Assembly (NCBI RefSeq): GCF_002078175.1
Contig: NZ_MWFK01000001.1
Coordinates: forward strand, 1,426,001-1,490,000
Origin: Streptomyces sp. M41(2017)
Lineage (GTDB): Bacteria > Actinomycetota > Actinomycetes > Streptomycetales > Streptomycetaceae
Direction of reading: 5' to 3'
DNA: 64,000 nt
This document shows positions 8,526 through 17,159 of the stretch, piece after piece; position 1 is the first letter of the stretch; each line of letters starts with the position of its first letter. The notes beneath the pieces were generated by a model that was not told the origin of the DNA, did no database searches, and saw only the letters and a list, made by a program, of their open reading frames with translations. A program made the position numbers and the translations under genes.

Positions 8526-9428
8526 TCAGCCGAGGACGTGCGCGCCGGGTGCCGGGGACCGGGTGACGCGGACCGACCGGCAGGTGCCCGACGCGCTCAG
8601 CGCCTCGGCGACCGTGCGCGCGGCCACCGCGTCCGGGGCGAGGAACGCCGTGGTCGGCCCGGAGCCGGAGACGAGCGCGGCGAGCGCGCCGGCCGAGCGG
8701 CCCGCGACGAGGGTGTCGGCGAGGGCGGGGAAGAGCGAGAGGGCCGCGGGCTGGAGATCGTTGGAGACGGCGCTCGCGAGGGCCGCGGCGTCCCCCTTCG
8801 CCAGGGCGTCCAGCAGGTCCTGTGAGGCGACCGGCTCCGGGACGGGCGCCCCCTCGTGCATCCGGTCGAACTCCCGGAAGACCGCCGGGGTCGACAGCCC
8901 GTGCTCGGCCATCGCGAACACCCAGTGGAAGGTCCCGCCGACCTCCAGGGCGCGCAGCTGCTCGCCGCGGCCGGTGCCGAGCGCCGCCCCGCCCACCAGA
9001 CTGAACGGCACGTCACTGCCCAACTCGGCACAGATGTCGAGGAGTTCGTCGCGCGAGGCGTTCGTGCCCCACAGCGCGTCGCAGGCGAGGAGCGCGGCGG
9101 CCCCGTCCGCGCTGCCGCCCGCCATGCCGCCGGCGACGGGGATGTCCTTGGCGATGTGGAGGTGGACGGCGGGATCGACGCCGTACCGGCGGGCGAGTTC
9201 CAGGGCGGCACGGGCCGCGAGATTCGTACGGTCCAGGGGCACCTGGCCGGCATCCGGGCCCGCGCAGGTGACGCGCAGCTCGTCGGCCGGGGTGACCGTG
9301 ACCTCGTCGTAGAGGCCGACCGCGAGAAACACGTTGGCCAGGTCGTGGAAACCGTCGGGGCGGACACCGCCGACCGCGAGCTGGACGTTGACCTTGGCAG
9401 GGACGCGTACCGTCACCGTCTCCGTCAC
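8526..9428 (-). CDS. ispE: 4-diphosphocytidyl-2-C-methyl-D-erythritol kinase
   Basis: The ATP-dependent GHMP kinase that phosphorylates CDP-methylerythritol in the non-mevalonate isoprenoid pathway. The 300-residue protein starts [20 protein letters not shown], where the conserved PAKVN binds substrate, and has the glycine-rich ATP motif [15 protein letters not shown] near residue 100 and a C-terminal SGSGPT motif. The GTG start overlaps the rsmA stop by four bases (GTGA), so translation is coupled to rsmA, an order common in actinobacteria. The reading frame stays open far upstream through rsmA and rpfB, but that is an artefact of GC content. Confidence 0.93.
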   Translation of the reverse strand: MTETVTVRVPAKVNVQLAVGGVRPDGFHDLANVFLAVGLYDEVTVTPADELRVTCAGPDAGQVPLDRTNLAARAALELARRYGVDPAVHLHIAKDIPVAGGMAGGSADGAAALLACDALWGTNASRDELLDICAELGSDVPFSLVGGAALGTGRGEQLRALEVGGTFHWVFAMAEHGLSTPAVFREFDRMHEGAPVPEPVASQDLLDALAKGDAAALASAVSNDLQPAALSLFPALADTLVAGRSAGALAALVSGSGPTTAFLAPDAVAARTVAEALSASGTCRSVRVTRSPAPGAHVLG

Positions 9429-10414
9429 GGCTGGGTCGACTCCTCGTGCTCGGTGTTCTCGGGGTTCTCGGTGTTTTCGGGGTTCTCGCGGTTCTCGGTG
9501 TGCTCGGTCTCGGGGCGGTACCGGCGGGCGTTCCTGGTGTCCGCGCCCTTCGCGTCGCCGCGGTTCTCCGCGATCCGGGCGAACTCCTCGACCGTCAGGG
9601 ACTCCCCGCGGGCCTGCGGGGAGACACCGGCGGCGACCAGCGCGGCCTCGGCCGCCGGGGCCGAACCGGCCCAGCCGGCGAGGGCGGCACGCAACGTCTT
9701 GCGGCGCTGCGCGAAGGCCGCGTCCACCGCCGCGAACACGTCGTTCTTCGGGGCGGCCGTGGAGACCGGCTCGGCACGCCGGGTGAGCGACACGAGCCCG
9801 CTGTCGACGTTGGGCGCCGGCCAGAAGACGTTGCGGCCGATGGAACCGGCGCGCTTGACCTCCGCGTACCAGTTCGCCTTCACGGACGGCACGCCGTACA
9901 CCTTCGAACCGGGCGCCGCGGCGAGCCGGTCGGCGACCTCCGCCTGGACCATCACGAGGGTGCGCTCGATGGTCGGGAAGGTGTCGAGCATGTGCAGCAG
10001 GACGGGCACGGCGACGTTGTACGGGAGGTTCGCGACCAGGGCGGTCGGCGGCGGACCCGGCAGTTCCCGGACCTGCATGGCGTCCGAGTGGACCAGCGTG
10101 AAACGGTCGGCCCGTTCGGGCATGCGCGCCGCCACCGTCGCGGGCAGGGCGCTCGCGAGGACGTCGTCGATCTCGACGGCGACGACCCGGTCGGCCGTCT
10201 CCAGCAGGCCCAGCGTCAGCGAGCCGAGGCCGGGTCCCACCTCCACGACCACGTCGTCGGGCCGTACCTCCGCGGTCCGCACGATGCGGCGCACCGTGTT
10301 CGCGTCGATCACAAAGTTCTGGCCGCGCTGCTTGGTGGGCCGTACGCCGAGCGCTGCCGCGAGTTCGCGGACGTCGGCGGGGCCCAGGAGGGCGTCGGGG
10401 GTGGGGCTGGTCAC
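9425..10414 (-). CDS. rsmA: 16S rRNA (adenine1518/1519-N6)-dimethyltransferase RsmA/KsgA
   Basis: Dimethylates two adjacent adenines in the 3'-terminal hairpin of 16S rRNA late in 30S assembly; loss gives kasugamycin resistance in other bacteria. The 329-residue protein shows [15 protein letters not shown], the SAM-binding [12 protein letters not shown] and the catalytic [11 protein letters not shown] motif. The normal fold ends near residue 300. The last 25 or so residues are an unusual Glu/Asn/Pro/Thr tail (ENPENT repeated) coded by a 9-bp tandem repeat. The GTG has no clear ribosome binding site but a TACCCT hexamer 6 nt upstream suggests leaderless translation. It is followed by ispE with a 4-base overlap. 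Confidence 0.95.
   Translation of the reverse strand: MTSPTPDALLGPADVRELAAALGVRPTKQRGQNFVIDANTVRRIVRTAEVRPDDVVVEVGPGLGSLTLGLLETADRVVAVEIDDVLASALPATVAARMPERADRFTLVHSDAMQVRELPGPPPTALVANLPYNVAVPVLLHMLDTFPTIERTLVMVQAEVADRLAAAPGSKVYGVPSVKANWYAEVKRAGSIGRNVFWPAPNVDSGLVSLTRRAEPVSTAAPKNDVFAAVDAAFAQRRKTLRAALAGWAGSAPAAEAALVAAGVSPQARGESLTVEEFARIAENRGDAKGADTRNARRYRPETEHTENRENPENTENPENTEHEESTQP
9443..9505 (-). repeat. 9-bp tandem repeat inside rsmA
   Basis: Seven consecutive 9-bp units (plus-strand forms ggtgttctc, ggggttctc, ggtgttttc, gcggttctc, ggtgtgctc) code the E-N-x E-N-x tail of RsmA. Since 9 is a multiple of 3, copy-number change would keep the frame. Confidence 0.85.
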
Positions 10415-10420
10415 GCCCCA

Positions 10421-10426
10421 AGGGTA
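10421..10426 (-). promoter_or_regulatory. -10-like hexamer of rsmA (leaderless)
   Basis: TACCCT on the minus strand lies 6 nt from the GTG of rsmA, the spacing expected when transcription starts at the start codon. Confidence 0.4.
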
Positions 10427-10527
10427 CGGGTGCGGAACCCCCCACCGAGCTCACGCCCCTCACCGGGCGCGGGGCGCGTCCCCCGCGGCGGCGACTCCGG
10501 CTCCCCGGCGTTGGAACGGAGTCGGGT

Positions 10528-10563
10528 CCCGTCCGGGCAGAGCGGGGCGGCCCGCCGGACGGG
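10528..10563 (-). terminator. hairpin after rpfB
   Basis: CCCGTCCGG pairs with CCGGACGGG, with additional inner G-C pairing, starting two bases past the rpfB stop codon. Confidence 0.6.
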
Positions 10564-10564
10564 C

Positions 10565-12406
10565 TCAGCCGTGGAGACGGGCTCCGCAGTGCGGCCAGGG
10601 GCTCGCCCCCCGGCGTACGTACAGCTTCTTCGCGCGCAGCGTCTGTTCGGCGGCCGGCGCGTCCTGGGGGCGTCCGCTGCCGCCGAGGGTCTGCCAGGTG
10701 TGGGTGTCGAACTGGTAGAGGCCGCCGTACGTGCCCGACGGGTCCACCGCGCCGGGCCGGCCGCCGGACTCGCAGGCGGCGAGGCCGGACCAGTTCAGGT
10801 GGTCGGCGCCGTCGACGGAGGCCGGATGCGGCTTCGTACCGACCCTGACCAGCTGGACCTGCGGCTCCCGCACCACCTCGGCACGGATACGGCGCGGCTT
10901 CTCGTGGACGCCGTTGACGGTCCGCAGCGCGTACGTCACACGCCGCGCGCCGAACCGGCCGGGTCGTTCGACCACCTCGGTGCCCTTGAACAAGGAGGCG
11001 TCCTCGGTCCGCCGGATCTCGAACGGGATCCGTTCCTCGCGGACCTCCCGGGTCCCGGTGACCCGCAGGACGGTGACCGTCTGCCCGTCGCGCGGGAAGC
11101 TCCCGGCCGGGACCGACGTGGTGTCCTGCCCGTGCAGGGCGATCCCGGCCGCCTCGACGGCCTCGCCCACGCTCGCCGCGTTCGTGCGGATGGTCCGCGC
11201 CCGGCCGTCGGCCATGATCGTGACGGTGCGTTCGGTGCGCACGTCGAGCTCCAGCCCCGTGCGCCCGATCGGCTGGGAGCGCGAGGCCGACAGGTACGCG
11301 CCCTCGGCACGCACCCCCAGCTGTCTGAGCGCCCCCTCGACGGTGTGCGCGGTGGTCCACACCCGGCGCTGGGTGCCGTCGATGGTGAGGCTCACCGGGC
11401 GTCCGTAGTGCACCGCGACCTCGTCGCCGTTCGACAGGGGTGTGCCGGGGGCGGGCGCGACGACGTCGTGGGCGCCCACCTTCACGCCCTCGTCGGCGAG
11501 CAGCTCCGTCACGTCGTCGGCGAAGGTGTGCAGGGTGCGGGGTCGGCCGTCGACGCTGAGCTCGATCGCCTTGTCGCTGGCGACGAACGCGGAGGTGCCG
11601 CCGGCCAGGAAGGCGACGACCAGGGCCTGCGGGAGCAGCCTGCGCAACGCGTCGGGCCGGTCGGTGACGCGCTTGCGCCGGGCCGCGCGGCGCGCGTCGG
11701 CCCGTCCGCCGGCCGGACGGATCCCGTCGCCCGCGTCGGGCCGCACGGCCCCGCGGTCGGGCACGGTGACGACCACGGTGTCCGCGAAGGCGATCGGGTC
11801 GGTGAGCACGACGGTGTCGGCCCGCGCGAACCCGCTTCCGTCGACCACGGTGTCGGCCTGCGCGAACCCCCTCCCGTGCCCGTCCGGGCCGGTCTGGGCG
11901 GGGGCGTCCGTGTACTGGCGCGGGAGCAACGGCTCGGCGGGGCCGACGGCACCGGCAGGTTCAGCGAGGCCGCGGTGAACCCAGGACGCGGGCGCACCGG
12001 GCGTGTCCGGCGCCCCGTGTCCTGGCGTGCGCGCCTCGTACGCCGGGCGGTAGGTGTCGGCGTACCCGTGGCCGTACGGCTCCCAGCGCACGTACTCCAC
12101 GTGACCGGAGCCCGAGCCCGGACGGGAGCCCGAGCCGGAGTCGGAGCCCGCGTCGGAGTACGCGCCGTAGGCCTCGTGAGCGGCGTGGACCTCTCCGGCT
12201 CCCGGCGGCGGGACCGCCCCTCCGCCCGGCCCGCCCGCCGTGTCCCGCGCGGGGACCGCGACGCGCGCGTGGCGTCCACCGGGCGCGGCGGCCCCGGGGG
12301 GCGGGCCGGCGGTCACGGCGGCGCCGGTGGCGTCGACGACCGTGGTGGCGTCGGCGCCACCGGTCGGTCCGTACGTCTCGTACTGCTCGTACCGCGAGCT
12401 GCTCAC
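10565..12406 (-). CDS. rpfB: resuscitation-promoting factor B (DUF348-G5-Rpf muralytic protein)
   Basis: A cell-wall-cleaving lytic transglycosylase-like factor that promotes spore germination and outgrowth. The 613-residue protein has a long disordered N-terminus of about 260 residues, a single membrane helix (PQALVVAFLAGGTSAFVAS), three DUF348 ubiquitin-like repeats, a G5 domain, and a C-terminal Rpf domain (LNWSGLAACESGGRPGAV, with the catalytic Glu in ACESGG, then GGLYQFDTHTWQ). The GTG at 12406 lies 9 nt after GGAG. A TTG at 12475 would add 23 residues without a ribosome binding site. The N-terminal tail before the anchor is much longer than in mycobacterial RpfB. It sits between tatD and rsmA, as in other actinobacteria. 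Confidence 0.92.
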   Translation of the reverse strand: MSSSRYEQYETYGPTGGADATTVVDATGAAVTAGPPPGAAAPGGRHARVAVPARDTAGGPGGGAVPPPGAGEVHAAHEAYGAYSDAGSDSGSGSRPGSGSGHVEYVRWEPYGHGYADTYRPAYEARTPGHGAPDTPGAPASWVHRGLAEPAGAVGPAEPLLPRQYTDAPAQTGPDGHGRGFAQADTVVDGSGFARADTVVLTDPIAFADTVVVTVPDRGAVRPDAGDGIRPAGGRADARRAARRKRVTDRPDALRRLLPQALVVAFLAGGTSAFVASDKAIELSVDGRPRTLHTFADDVTELLADEGVKVGAHDVVAPAPGTPLSNGDEVAVHYGRPVSLTIDGTQRRVWTTAHTVEGALRQLGVRAEGAYLSASRSQPIGRTGLELDVRTERTVTIMADGRARTIRTNAASVGEAVEAAGIALHGQDTTSVPAGSFPRDGQTVTVLRVTGTREVREERIPFEIRRTEDASLFKGTEVVERPGRFGARRVTYALRTVNGVHEKPRRIRAEVVREPQVQLVRVGTKPHPASVDGADHLNWSGLAACESGGRPGAVDPSGTYGGLYQFDTHTWQTLGGSGRPQDAPAAEQTLRAKKLYVRRGASPWPHCGARLHG

Positions 12407-12504
12407 GACGACACGCTCCAGGGTCCGGATCGGGCGACCAGAACCTAGCGGAGCGGTCGTCACTCTCCCAAGCAACGCGGCTACGCTGTGTCGCGATACT
12501 CCCC

Positions 12505-12519
12505 CGCCCGAGACGGGCG
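12505..12519 (-). terminator. small hairpin downstream of tatD
   Basis: CGCCCG and CGGGCG pair over a three-base loop, 35-50 bp past the tatD stop. It is a weak terminator candidate; rpfB lies beyond on the same strand. Confidence 0.3.
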
Positions 12520-12553
12520 TCCGACCAGGGAAAACACCCGGAGCTGTTATCGG

Positions 12554-13444
12554 TCAGTAATCGAATGCGCGCGCGGTGTTGGCGGAGAGGGAGGTCGCGA
12601 GGGTGTCCTCGTCGATCCCGCGCACCGCGGCCATGGCGCGCACCGTGACCGGAACGAGATACGGAGCGTTGGGCCGTCCGCGGTACGGCGCGGGGGTCAG
12701 GAAGGGCGCGTCCGTCTCGACGAGGACGAGGTCGAGCGGGGCCACGGCGAGCGCGTCGCGCAGCGGCTGGGCGTTCTTGAAGGTCATGTTCCCGGCGAAG
12801 GACATGAAGTAGCCGGCGCGGGCGCAGACCTCGGCCATCGCGGCGTCGCCGGAGTAGCAGTGGAAGACGGTCCGCTCGGGGGCGCCCTCCTCCTTGAGGA
12901 TGCGCAGCACGTCGGCGTGGGCGTCGCGGTCGTGGATGACCAGGGCCTTGCCGTGCCGCTTGGCGATCTCGATGTGGGCGCGGAAGGAGCGCTCCTGGGC
13001 CGCCTTGCCCTCGGGGCCGGTCCTGAAGTAGTCGAGGCCGGTCTCGCCGACGCCCTTGACCTGCGGGAGGGCGGCGAGACGGTCGATCTCCGCGAGCGCC
13101 TCGTCCAGCGCGGCGTCCCCTCCCGGCTCGCGGGCGCCCTGCCGGGACCAGCCGTCGGGGTCGCCGTGCACGATCCGGGGCGCCTCGTTGGGGTGCAGGG
13201 CGACGGTGGCGTGGACGGCGTCGTACGCGGCCGCCGTCTCGGCCGCCCAGCGGGAGCCGTCCAGGTCGCAGCCGACCTGGACGACGGTCGTGACGCCGAC
13301 CGACGCGGCCTTGGCCAGGGCCTCCTCGACCGTGCCGGACTGCATGTCGAGGTGGGTGTGCGAGTCGGCGACCGGGACGCGCAGGGGCTCGGGGAGCGGG
13401 GGCGCGGCGTTCTTGTCGGTGGCGTCGGATACGGAGGAAGGCAT
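12554..13444 (-). CDS. tatD: TatD-family metal-dependent deoxyribonuclease
   Basis: A 296-residue cytoplasmic amidohydrolase-fold enzyme; TatD proteins are 3'-5' exonucleases acting on DNA and, in some species, on D-aminoacyl-tRNA. Metal ligands are visible in order: ADSHTHLD, GVGETGLDYF, VIHDRDAH, HCYSGDA and LVETDAPFLTP. Length is typical although an extra N-terminal segment of about 23 residues precedes the HTH motif. The ATG has a TAGGAT hexamer 6 nt upstream and no canonical ribosome binding site, so the mRNA may be leaderless. The order tatD-rpfB-rsmA-ispE is conserved in actinobacteria. Confidence 0.92.
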   Translation of the reverse strand: MPSSVSDATDKNAAPPLPEPLRVPVADSHTHLDMQSGTVEEALAKAASVGVTTVVQVGCDLDGSRWAAETAAAYDAVHATVALHPNEAPRIVHGDPDGWSRQGAREPGGDAALDEALAEIDRLAALPQVKGVGETGLDYFRTGPEGKAAQERSFRAHIEIAKRHGKALVIHDRDAHADVLRILKEEGAPERTVFHCYSGDAAMAEVCARAGYFMSFAGNMTFKNAQPLRDALAVAPLDLVLVETDAPFLTPAPYRGRPNAPYLVPVTVRAMAAVRGIDEDTLATSLSANTARAFDY

Positions 13445-13450
13445 GCCCCG

Positions 13451-13456
13451 ATCCTA
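13451..13456 (-). promoter_or_regulatory. -10-like hexamer of tatD (leaderless)
   Basis: TAGGAT on the minus strand, 6 nt ahead of the ATG. Confidence 0.4.
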
Positions 13457-13511
13457 CGAAGGGGGCATGCCGTCCTTCACGTCGCGGCCGCGGCCGCCCG
13501 GGTCCGCGGGA

Positions 13512-13985
13512 TCAGCCGGCCTTGCGGTGCTGGAACGGGTGCAGCAGGTCCGACAGGTGCCAGTGGTGCGGTTCCTTCGGCGTCTCGGAGGAGTCGCCCG
13601 GAGCGGCCCCTTCCGCACCCTCGGCACCCTCGGCGGGCTGTCGCGGCACCGGCCGGGGCTTGGTCACGGAGTGCAGGGAATCGAGGACGGAGGACACCTG
13701 GCCGGCGCGCATGATGCGCACCACGTGGCTGTCGCAGTTCAGGCAGGAAGGACGGCTGAGCGGCGACGGCACGGTCCGGCCGTCCGCCACGTACGTCACG
13801 AACTCGGCGCCGTCCCCGTCGTGGTGGTGCTCGATCGCGTAGGACTGCTCCCAGCCGTGCCCGCAGCGCATGCAGGCGAAGGAATACGATTCGTGGACAA
13901 CGGCCGTCGCCGCACTGCGATGCCCGGTCTGTTCGGTGACCTGACCGGCGGCGACGCCGCCGGTCCGTCCTGTGGTCTCACTCAT
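13512..13985 (-). CDS. conserved zinc-ribbon protein of unknown function
   Basis: A 157-residue soluble protein. Two cysteine pairs, CMRCGHGW and CLNCDSH, about 40 residues apart form a probable zinc ribbon in the middle. An intervening EHHHDGDG stretch is rich in His and acidic residues. The N-terminus is Thr/Gly-rich and the C-terminus basic. I do not recognise a named family; it looks like a conserved streptomycete hypothetical. ATG at 13985 follows GAGGAG by 8-9 nt; an upstream in-frame start at 14033 has none. A 17-bp palindrome lies directly upstream of the ribosome binding site. It is followed by tatD after 67 bp on the same strand. Confidence 0.7.
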   Translation of the reverse strand: MSETTGRTGGVAAGQVTEQTGHRSAATAVVHESYSFACMRCGHGWEQSYAIEHHHDGDGAEFVTYVADGRTVPSPLSRPSCLNCDSHVVRIMRAGQVSSVLDSLHSVTKPRPVPRQPAEGAEGAEGAAPGDSSETPKEPHHWHLSDLLHPFQHRKAG

Positions 13986-13998
13986 TCCGACTGCTCCT

Positions 13999-14015
13999 CT
14001 TGTCCGCTGGACAAG
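13999..14015 (-). promoter_or_regulatory. 17-bp palindrome before the zinc-ribbon gene
   Basis: CTTGTCC-N3-GGACAAG is a perfect inverted repeat 14-30 bp upstream of the ATG, just before GAGGAG. It could be an operator or a leader hairpin limiting access to the ribosome binding site. Confidence 0.4.
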
Positions 14016-14156
14016 CACCTCCGGCACCTCCATCGACGGGATCTCCCCCTGGAGTCCGCCGATGCGCCGCAGGCGAGGGACGGGTGCGTCCCTTCATCCA
14101 GTGGACGCTTCTCCCGGCGCGAACGCATCCGCCCTGTCGACTGTTGGAGCCGTTTT

Positions 14157-14179
14157 GGCCGTTCCTTGTCGGAACGGCC
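14157..14179 (-). terminator. stem-loop downstream of rsmI
   Basis: A perfect 9-bp stem GGCCGTTCC / GGAACGGCC with a 5-base loop lies about 50 bp past the rsmI stop. Confidence 0.65.
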
Positions 14180-14226
14180 CCGCCACGCGGCCTGAGCTTT
14201 GCTTTTGAAGCCGGCCCTTTGCCCTT

Positions 14227-15084
14227 CTATGGGGTGGTTCGGGCGGCGTTCTTTGCCGCGACGACGGCATCAAAGACGTCACGTTTGGGAATTTGGGCCT
14301 CCGCGGCGACGGCGGCGATCGCCTCCTTGCGGCGCTCCCCCGCCTCCTCGCGCACCTGCACCCTGCGCACCAACTCGGCGGCGTCGAGTTCCTCCGCGCC
14401 CTTGTCGGGGGCGCCCTCGACGACCACGGTGATCTCGCCGCGAACCCCCTCCGCCGCCCAGGCGGCCAGCTCGCCCAGCGGGCCGCGCTTGATCTCCTCG
14501 TACGTCTTGGTCAGCTCGCGGCAGACGGCGGCGCGGCGCTGGGCGCCGAGGATCTCGGCCATCGCGGCGAGGGTGTCGTCGAGGCGGTGCGGGGCCTCGA
14601 AGTAGACCAGCGTCCGGCGTTCCTCGGCGACCTCCCGGAGCCGGGAGAGCCGCTCACCGGCCTTCCTCGGCAGGAAGCCCTCGAAGCAGAACCGGTCGAC
14701 GGGCAGCCCGGACAGGGCCAGCGCGGTGAGCACGGCGGAGGGGCCCGGTACGGCGGTGACCTTGATGTCCTTCTCGACCGCGGCGGCCACGAGCCGGTAG
14801 CCGGGGTCCGACACGGACGGCATCCCGGCGTCGGTCACCAGCAGCACCCGCGCCCCGCCGACCAGCGCCTCGACGAGCTCCGGGGTCCGGGCGGCCTCGT
14901 TCCCCTCGAAGTAGGAGACGACCCGGCCGGTCGTCTGGACGCCGAGCGCCTGGGTGAGCCGGCGCAGCCTGCGGGTGTCCTCGGCGGCGACGACATCGGC
15001 TCCGGCCAGTTCCGCGGCGAGCCGTGGCGGCGCGTCCGAGATGTCGCCGATGGGGGTGCCTGCCAACACAAGGATTCCTGTCAC
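14227..15084 (-). CDS. rsmI: 16S rRNA (cytidine1402-2'-O)-methyltransferase RsmI
   Basis: 2'-O-methylates C1402 in the 16S rRNA decoding centre using SAM. The 285-residue protein begins LVLAGTPIGDISDAPPRLAAEL, the RsmI form of the tetrapyrrole-methylase fold, followed by ADVVAAEDTRR, a DAGMPSVSDPGYRLV loop and VPGPSAVLTALALSGLP. The C-terminus carries a helical tail ending in KNAAR. GTG at 15084 is chosen because family proteins begin a few residues before the TPIG motif; GAGG lies 8 nt upstream. The gene is divergent from pmt with about 95 bp between the starts, a pairing common in actinobacteria. Confidence 0.93.
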   Translation of the reverse strand: MTGILVLAGTPIGDISDAPPRLAAELAGADVVAAEDTRRLRRLTQALGVQTTGRVVSYFEGNEAARTPELVEALVGGARVLLVTDAGMPSVSDPGYRLVAAAVEKDIKVTAVPGPSAVLTALALSGLPVDRFCFEGFLPRKAGERLSRLREVAEERRTLVYFEAPHRLDDTLAAMAEILGAQRRAAVCRELTKTYEEIKRGPLGELAAWAAEGVRGEITVVVEGAPDKGAEELDAAELVRRVQVREEAGERRKEAIAAVAAEAQIPKRDVFDAVVAAKNAARTTP

Positions 15085-15167
15085 GCTCCCATCCTCGCAG
15101 GGGTACCGTCCGACAAGCTCATCCGGCCGGAAGGGCCCGGGCGCGGGACTCCCACAGACGCGTTCCC

Positions 15168-15173
15168 TACGAT
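15168..15173 (+). promoter_or_regulatory. -10-like hexamer of pmt (leaderless)
   Basis: TACGAT ends 6 nt before the GTG of pmt, and no ribosome binding site is present. Confidence 0.45.
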
Positions 15174-15179
15174 GGCGCG

Positions 15180-16919
15180 GTGACCAGTACCGCGTCCTCC
15201 ACGGACACCCGGCAGGGCCAGGCCGCCGACGATCAGCGGCCGTCGTGGCAGCGGCGGCTGCGCCGATTCGGCTACACGGCGCCGCCCCGAAGCGATGTGC
15301 GCGACCGGCTCGTACCGCCGTACCCCGAGCCACGGTCGCGGATCTGGGCCGCCCTCGGTCTGCGCCAGGAGGTCGCCGACCGCTTCCACCGCTGGTCGGG
15401 GTGGGGTGGCCCGCTCCTGGTGACCCTCTTCGCCGGGCTGCTGCGGTTCTGGCATCTGGGCAGCCCCAAGGCGGTGATATTCGACGAGACGTACTACGCC
15501 AAGGACGCCTGGGCCCTGATCCACCGCGGGTACGAGGTGAACTGGGCCAAGAACGCCAACGACCTGATCCTCCAGGGCAACGGCGACGTCCGGATCCCCA
15601 GCGACGCCGCCTATGTCGTGCACCCGCCGGTCGGCAAGTACGTCATCGGGCTCGGCGAGTGGATGTTCGGCTTCAACCCCTTCGGCTGGCGCTTCATGAC
15701 GGCGGTGCTCGGCACGCTGTCGGTGCTGCTGCTGTGCCGGATCGGGCGGCGGCTGTTCCGGTCGACGTTCCTCGGCTGTCTCGCGGGCACGCTCATGGCG
15801 GTGGACGGCCTGCACTTCGTGATGAGCCGCACCTCGCTGCTCGACGGCGTGCTGATGTTCTTCGTGCTCGCGGCCTTCGGCTGCCTGGTCATCGACCGGG
15901 ACAAGGCGAGGGCCCGGCTGGCGGCGGCGCTGCCCGTCGACGAGGACGGCACGGTCCGGCCCGACGCGGAGGCCGCCGAGAGCACCCGTCTCGGCTGGCG
16001 GCCCTGGCGCTGGACGGCCGGCCTGATGCTCGGCCTGGCCATCGGCACGAAGTGGAACGGCCTGTACGTCCTCGCCGCGTTCTGCGTGATGGCGGTCCTG
16101 TGGGACGTGGGGTCGCGCCGGGTCGCCGGCGCCCGCCACCCGTACACGGCGGCCCTCAAGCGCGACACCGGCATCACCTTCCTCGCCACGGTCCCCGTCG
16201 CGGTCGCGGTGTACCTGATCTCCTGGACCGGCTGGATCCTGTCGCCGGCCGACGGCAGCGGCGGCTACTTCCGCAACTGGGCGGCGACGGACGGCAGGGG
16301 CGGCACCTGGACGTTCCTGCCCGACTGGGTGCGCAGCCTGTGGCACTACGAGCACGAGGTCTACAAGTTCCACGTCGGCCTCTCCTCGCCGCACACCTAC
16401 CAGTCCAACCCGTGGAGCTGGCTCGTCCTCGGCCGCCCGGTCTCGTACTTCTACGAGTCCCCGCTGCCCGGCAAGGACGGCTGCCCCTCCGACGCGGGCG
16501 ACAAGTGCGCCCGCGAGGTGCTGGCCCTCGGCACGCCCCTGCTGTGGTGGGCGGCCTGCTTCGCGATCCTCTACGTGCTGTGGCGCTGGGCGTTCCGCCG
16601 CGACTGGCGCGCGGGCGCGATCGCCTGCGGCGTCGCCGCCGGGTACCTCCCCTGGTTCCTGTACCAGGAGCGCACGATCTTCTTCTTCTACGCCGTCGTC
16701 TTCGTGCCGTTCCTCTGCCTGGCCGTCACGATGATGATCGGCGCGATCCTCGGCCCACCGGGCGCGACGGAACGCCGCCGCACGGTCGGCGCGGCGGCGG
16801 CAGGCGTCCTGGTCCTCCTGATCGCCTGGAACTTCATCTACTTCTGGCCCCTGTACACCGGCACCGCGATCCCCATCGATCAGTGGAGATCGCGGATGTG
16901 GCTGGATACGTGGGTCTAG
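15180..16919 (+). CDS. pmt: dolichyl-phosphate-mannose-protein mannosyltransferase (protein O-mannosyltransferase)
   Basis: A GT39 membrane enzyme that transfers mannose from polyprenyl-phosphate-mannose to Ser/Thr of exported proteins. The 579-residue protein has a cytoplasmic head of about 75 residues, then many membrane helices. The catalytic acidic motif is in the first outer loop (PKAVIFDETYYAKDAW, with the DE pair). Later features include HPPVGKYVIGLGEWMFG and a large central loop with SYFYESPLPGKDGCPSDAGDKC. In Streptomyces Pmt is the phage phiC31 receptor determinant and affects cell-wall antibiotic resistance. The GTG at 15180 appears leaderless. A 13-bp terminator hairpin follows. 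Confidence 0.92.
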   Translation: MTSTASSTDTRQGQAADDQRPSWQRRLRRFGYTAPPRSDVRDRLVPPYPEPRSRIWAALGLRQEVADRFHRWSGWGGPLLVTLFAGLLRFWHLGSPKAVIFDETYYAKDAWALIHRGYEVNWAKNANDLILQGNGDVRIPSDAAYVVHPPVGKYVIGLGEWMFGFNPFGWRFMTAVLGTLSVLLLCRIGRRLFRSTFLGCLAGTLMAVDGLHFVMSRTSLLDGVLMFFVLAAFGCLVIDRDKARARLAAALPVDEDGTVRPDAEAAESTRLGWRPWRWTAGLMLGLAIGTKWNGLYVLAAFCVMAVLWDVGSRRVAGARHPYTAALKRDTGITFLATVPVAVAVYLISWTGWILSPADGSGGYFRNWAATDGRGGTWTFLPDWVRSLWHYEHEVYKFHVGLSSPHTYQSNPWSWLVLGRPVSYFYESPLPGKDGCPSDAGDKCAREVLALGTPLLWWAACFAILYVLWRWAFRRDWRAGAIACGVAAGYLPWFLYQERTIFFFYAVVFVPFLCLAVTMMIGAILGPPGATERRRTVGAAAAGVLVLLIAWNFIYFWPLYTGTAIPIDQWRSRMWLDTWV

Positions 16920-16934
16920 CGGGGCTTCGGACCA

Positions 16935-16963
16935 GGAGGGCGCGGCCGGTGGCCGCGCCCTCC
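16935..16963 (+). terminator. 13-bp perfect hairpin after pmt
   Basis: GGAGGGCGCGGCC and its exact complement with a GGT loop start 16 bp past the pmt stop. Confidence 0.8.
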
Positions 16964-17107
16964 GGCGTTGCCGTGGCCGGATCCCGTGCACCCGGTCCCG
17001 CCGATAGATGGTGTTCACACCCATAACCGCCCGCCCCGCGCTAACGATTCGGAGAAACCGCTGTCATGGCGGCCCCACCCGCATCTACAGTTCGGTGAGA
17101 ACAGCTT

Positions 17108-17125
17108 TTCTGAACGCGTTCAGAA
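17108..17125 (+). promoter_or_regulatory. 18-bp perfect palindrome upstream of the first PBP gene
   Basis: TTCTGAACGCGTTCAGAA is its own complement and sits 35-52 bp upstream of the ATG at 17160. It could be a dimeric regulator's operator. The local sequence is AT-richer than the surroundings, as in promoter regions. Confidence 0.45.
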
Positions 17126-17159
17126 GTTCGGGAAGGGTTCACGGGGAGGGAATCGCGCG

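Noticed and set aside
8526-11360. A 944-codon open minus-strand frame covering ispE, part of rsmA and rpfB
   Set aside because: Only the ispE part resembles a protein. The rest is a frame shadow of rsmA and rpfB caused by high GC content; true ispE starts at the GTG at 9428.
12407-12553. Possible c-di-AMP riboswitch upstream of rpfB
   Set aside because: Some Streptomyces rpf genes have a ydaO-type riboswitch, but I could not find its conserved elements in this short 147-bp gap.
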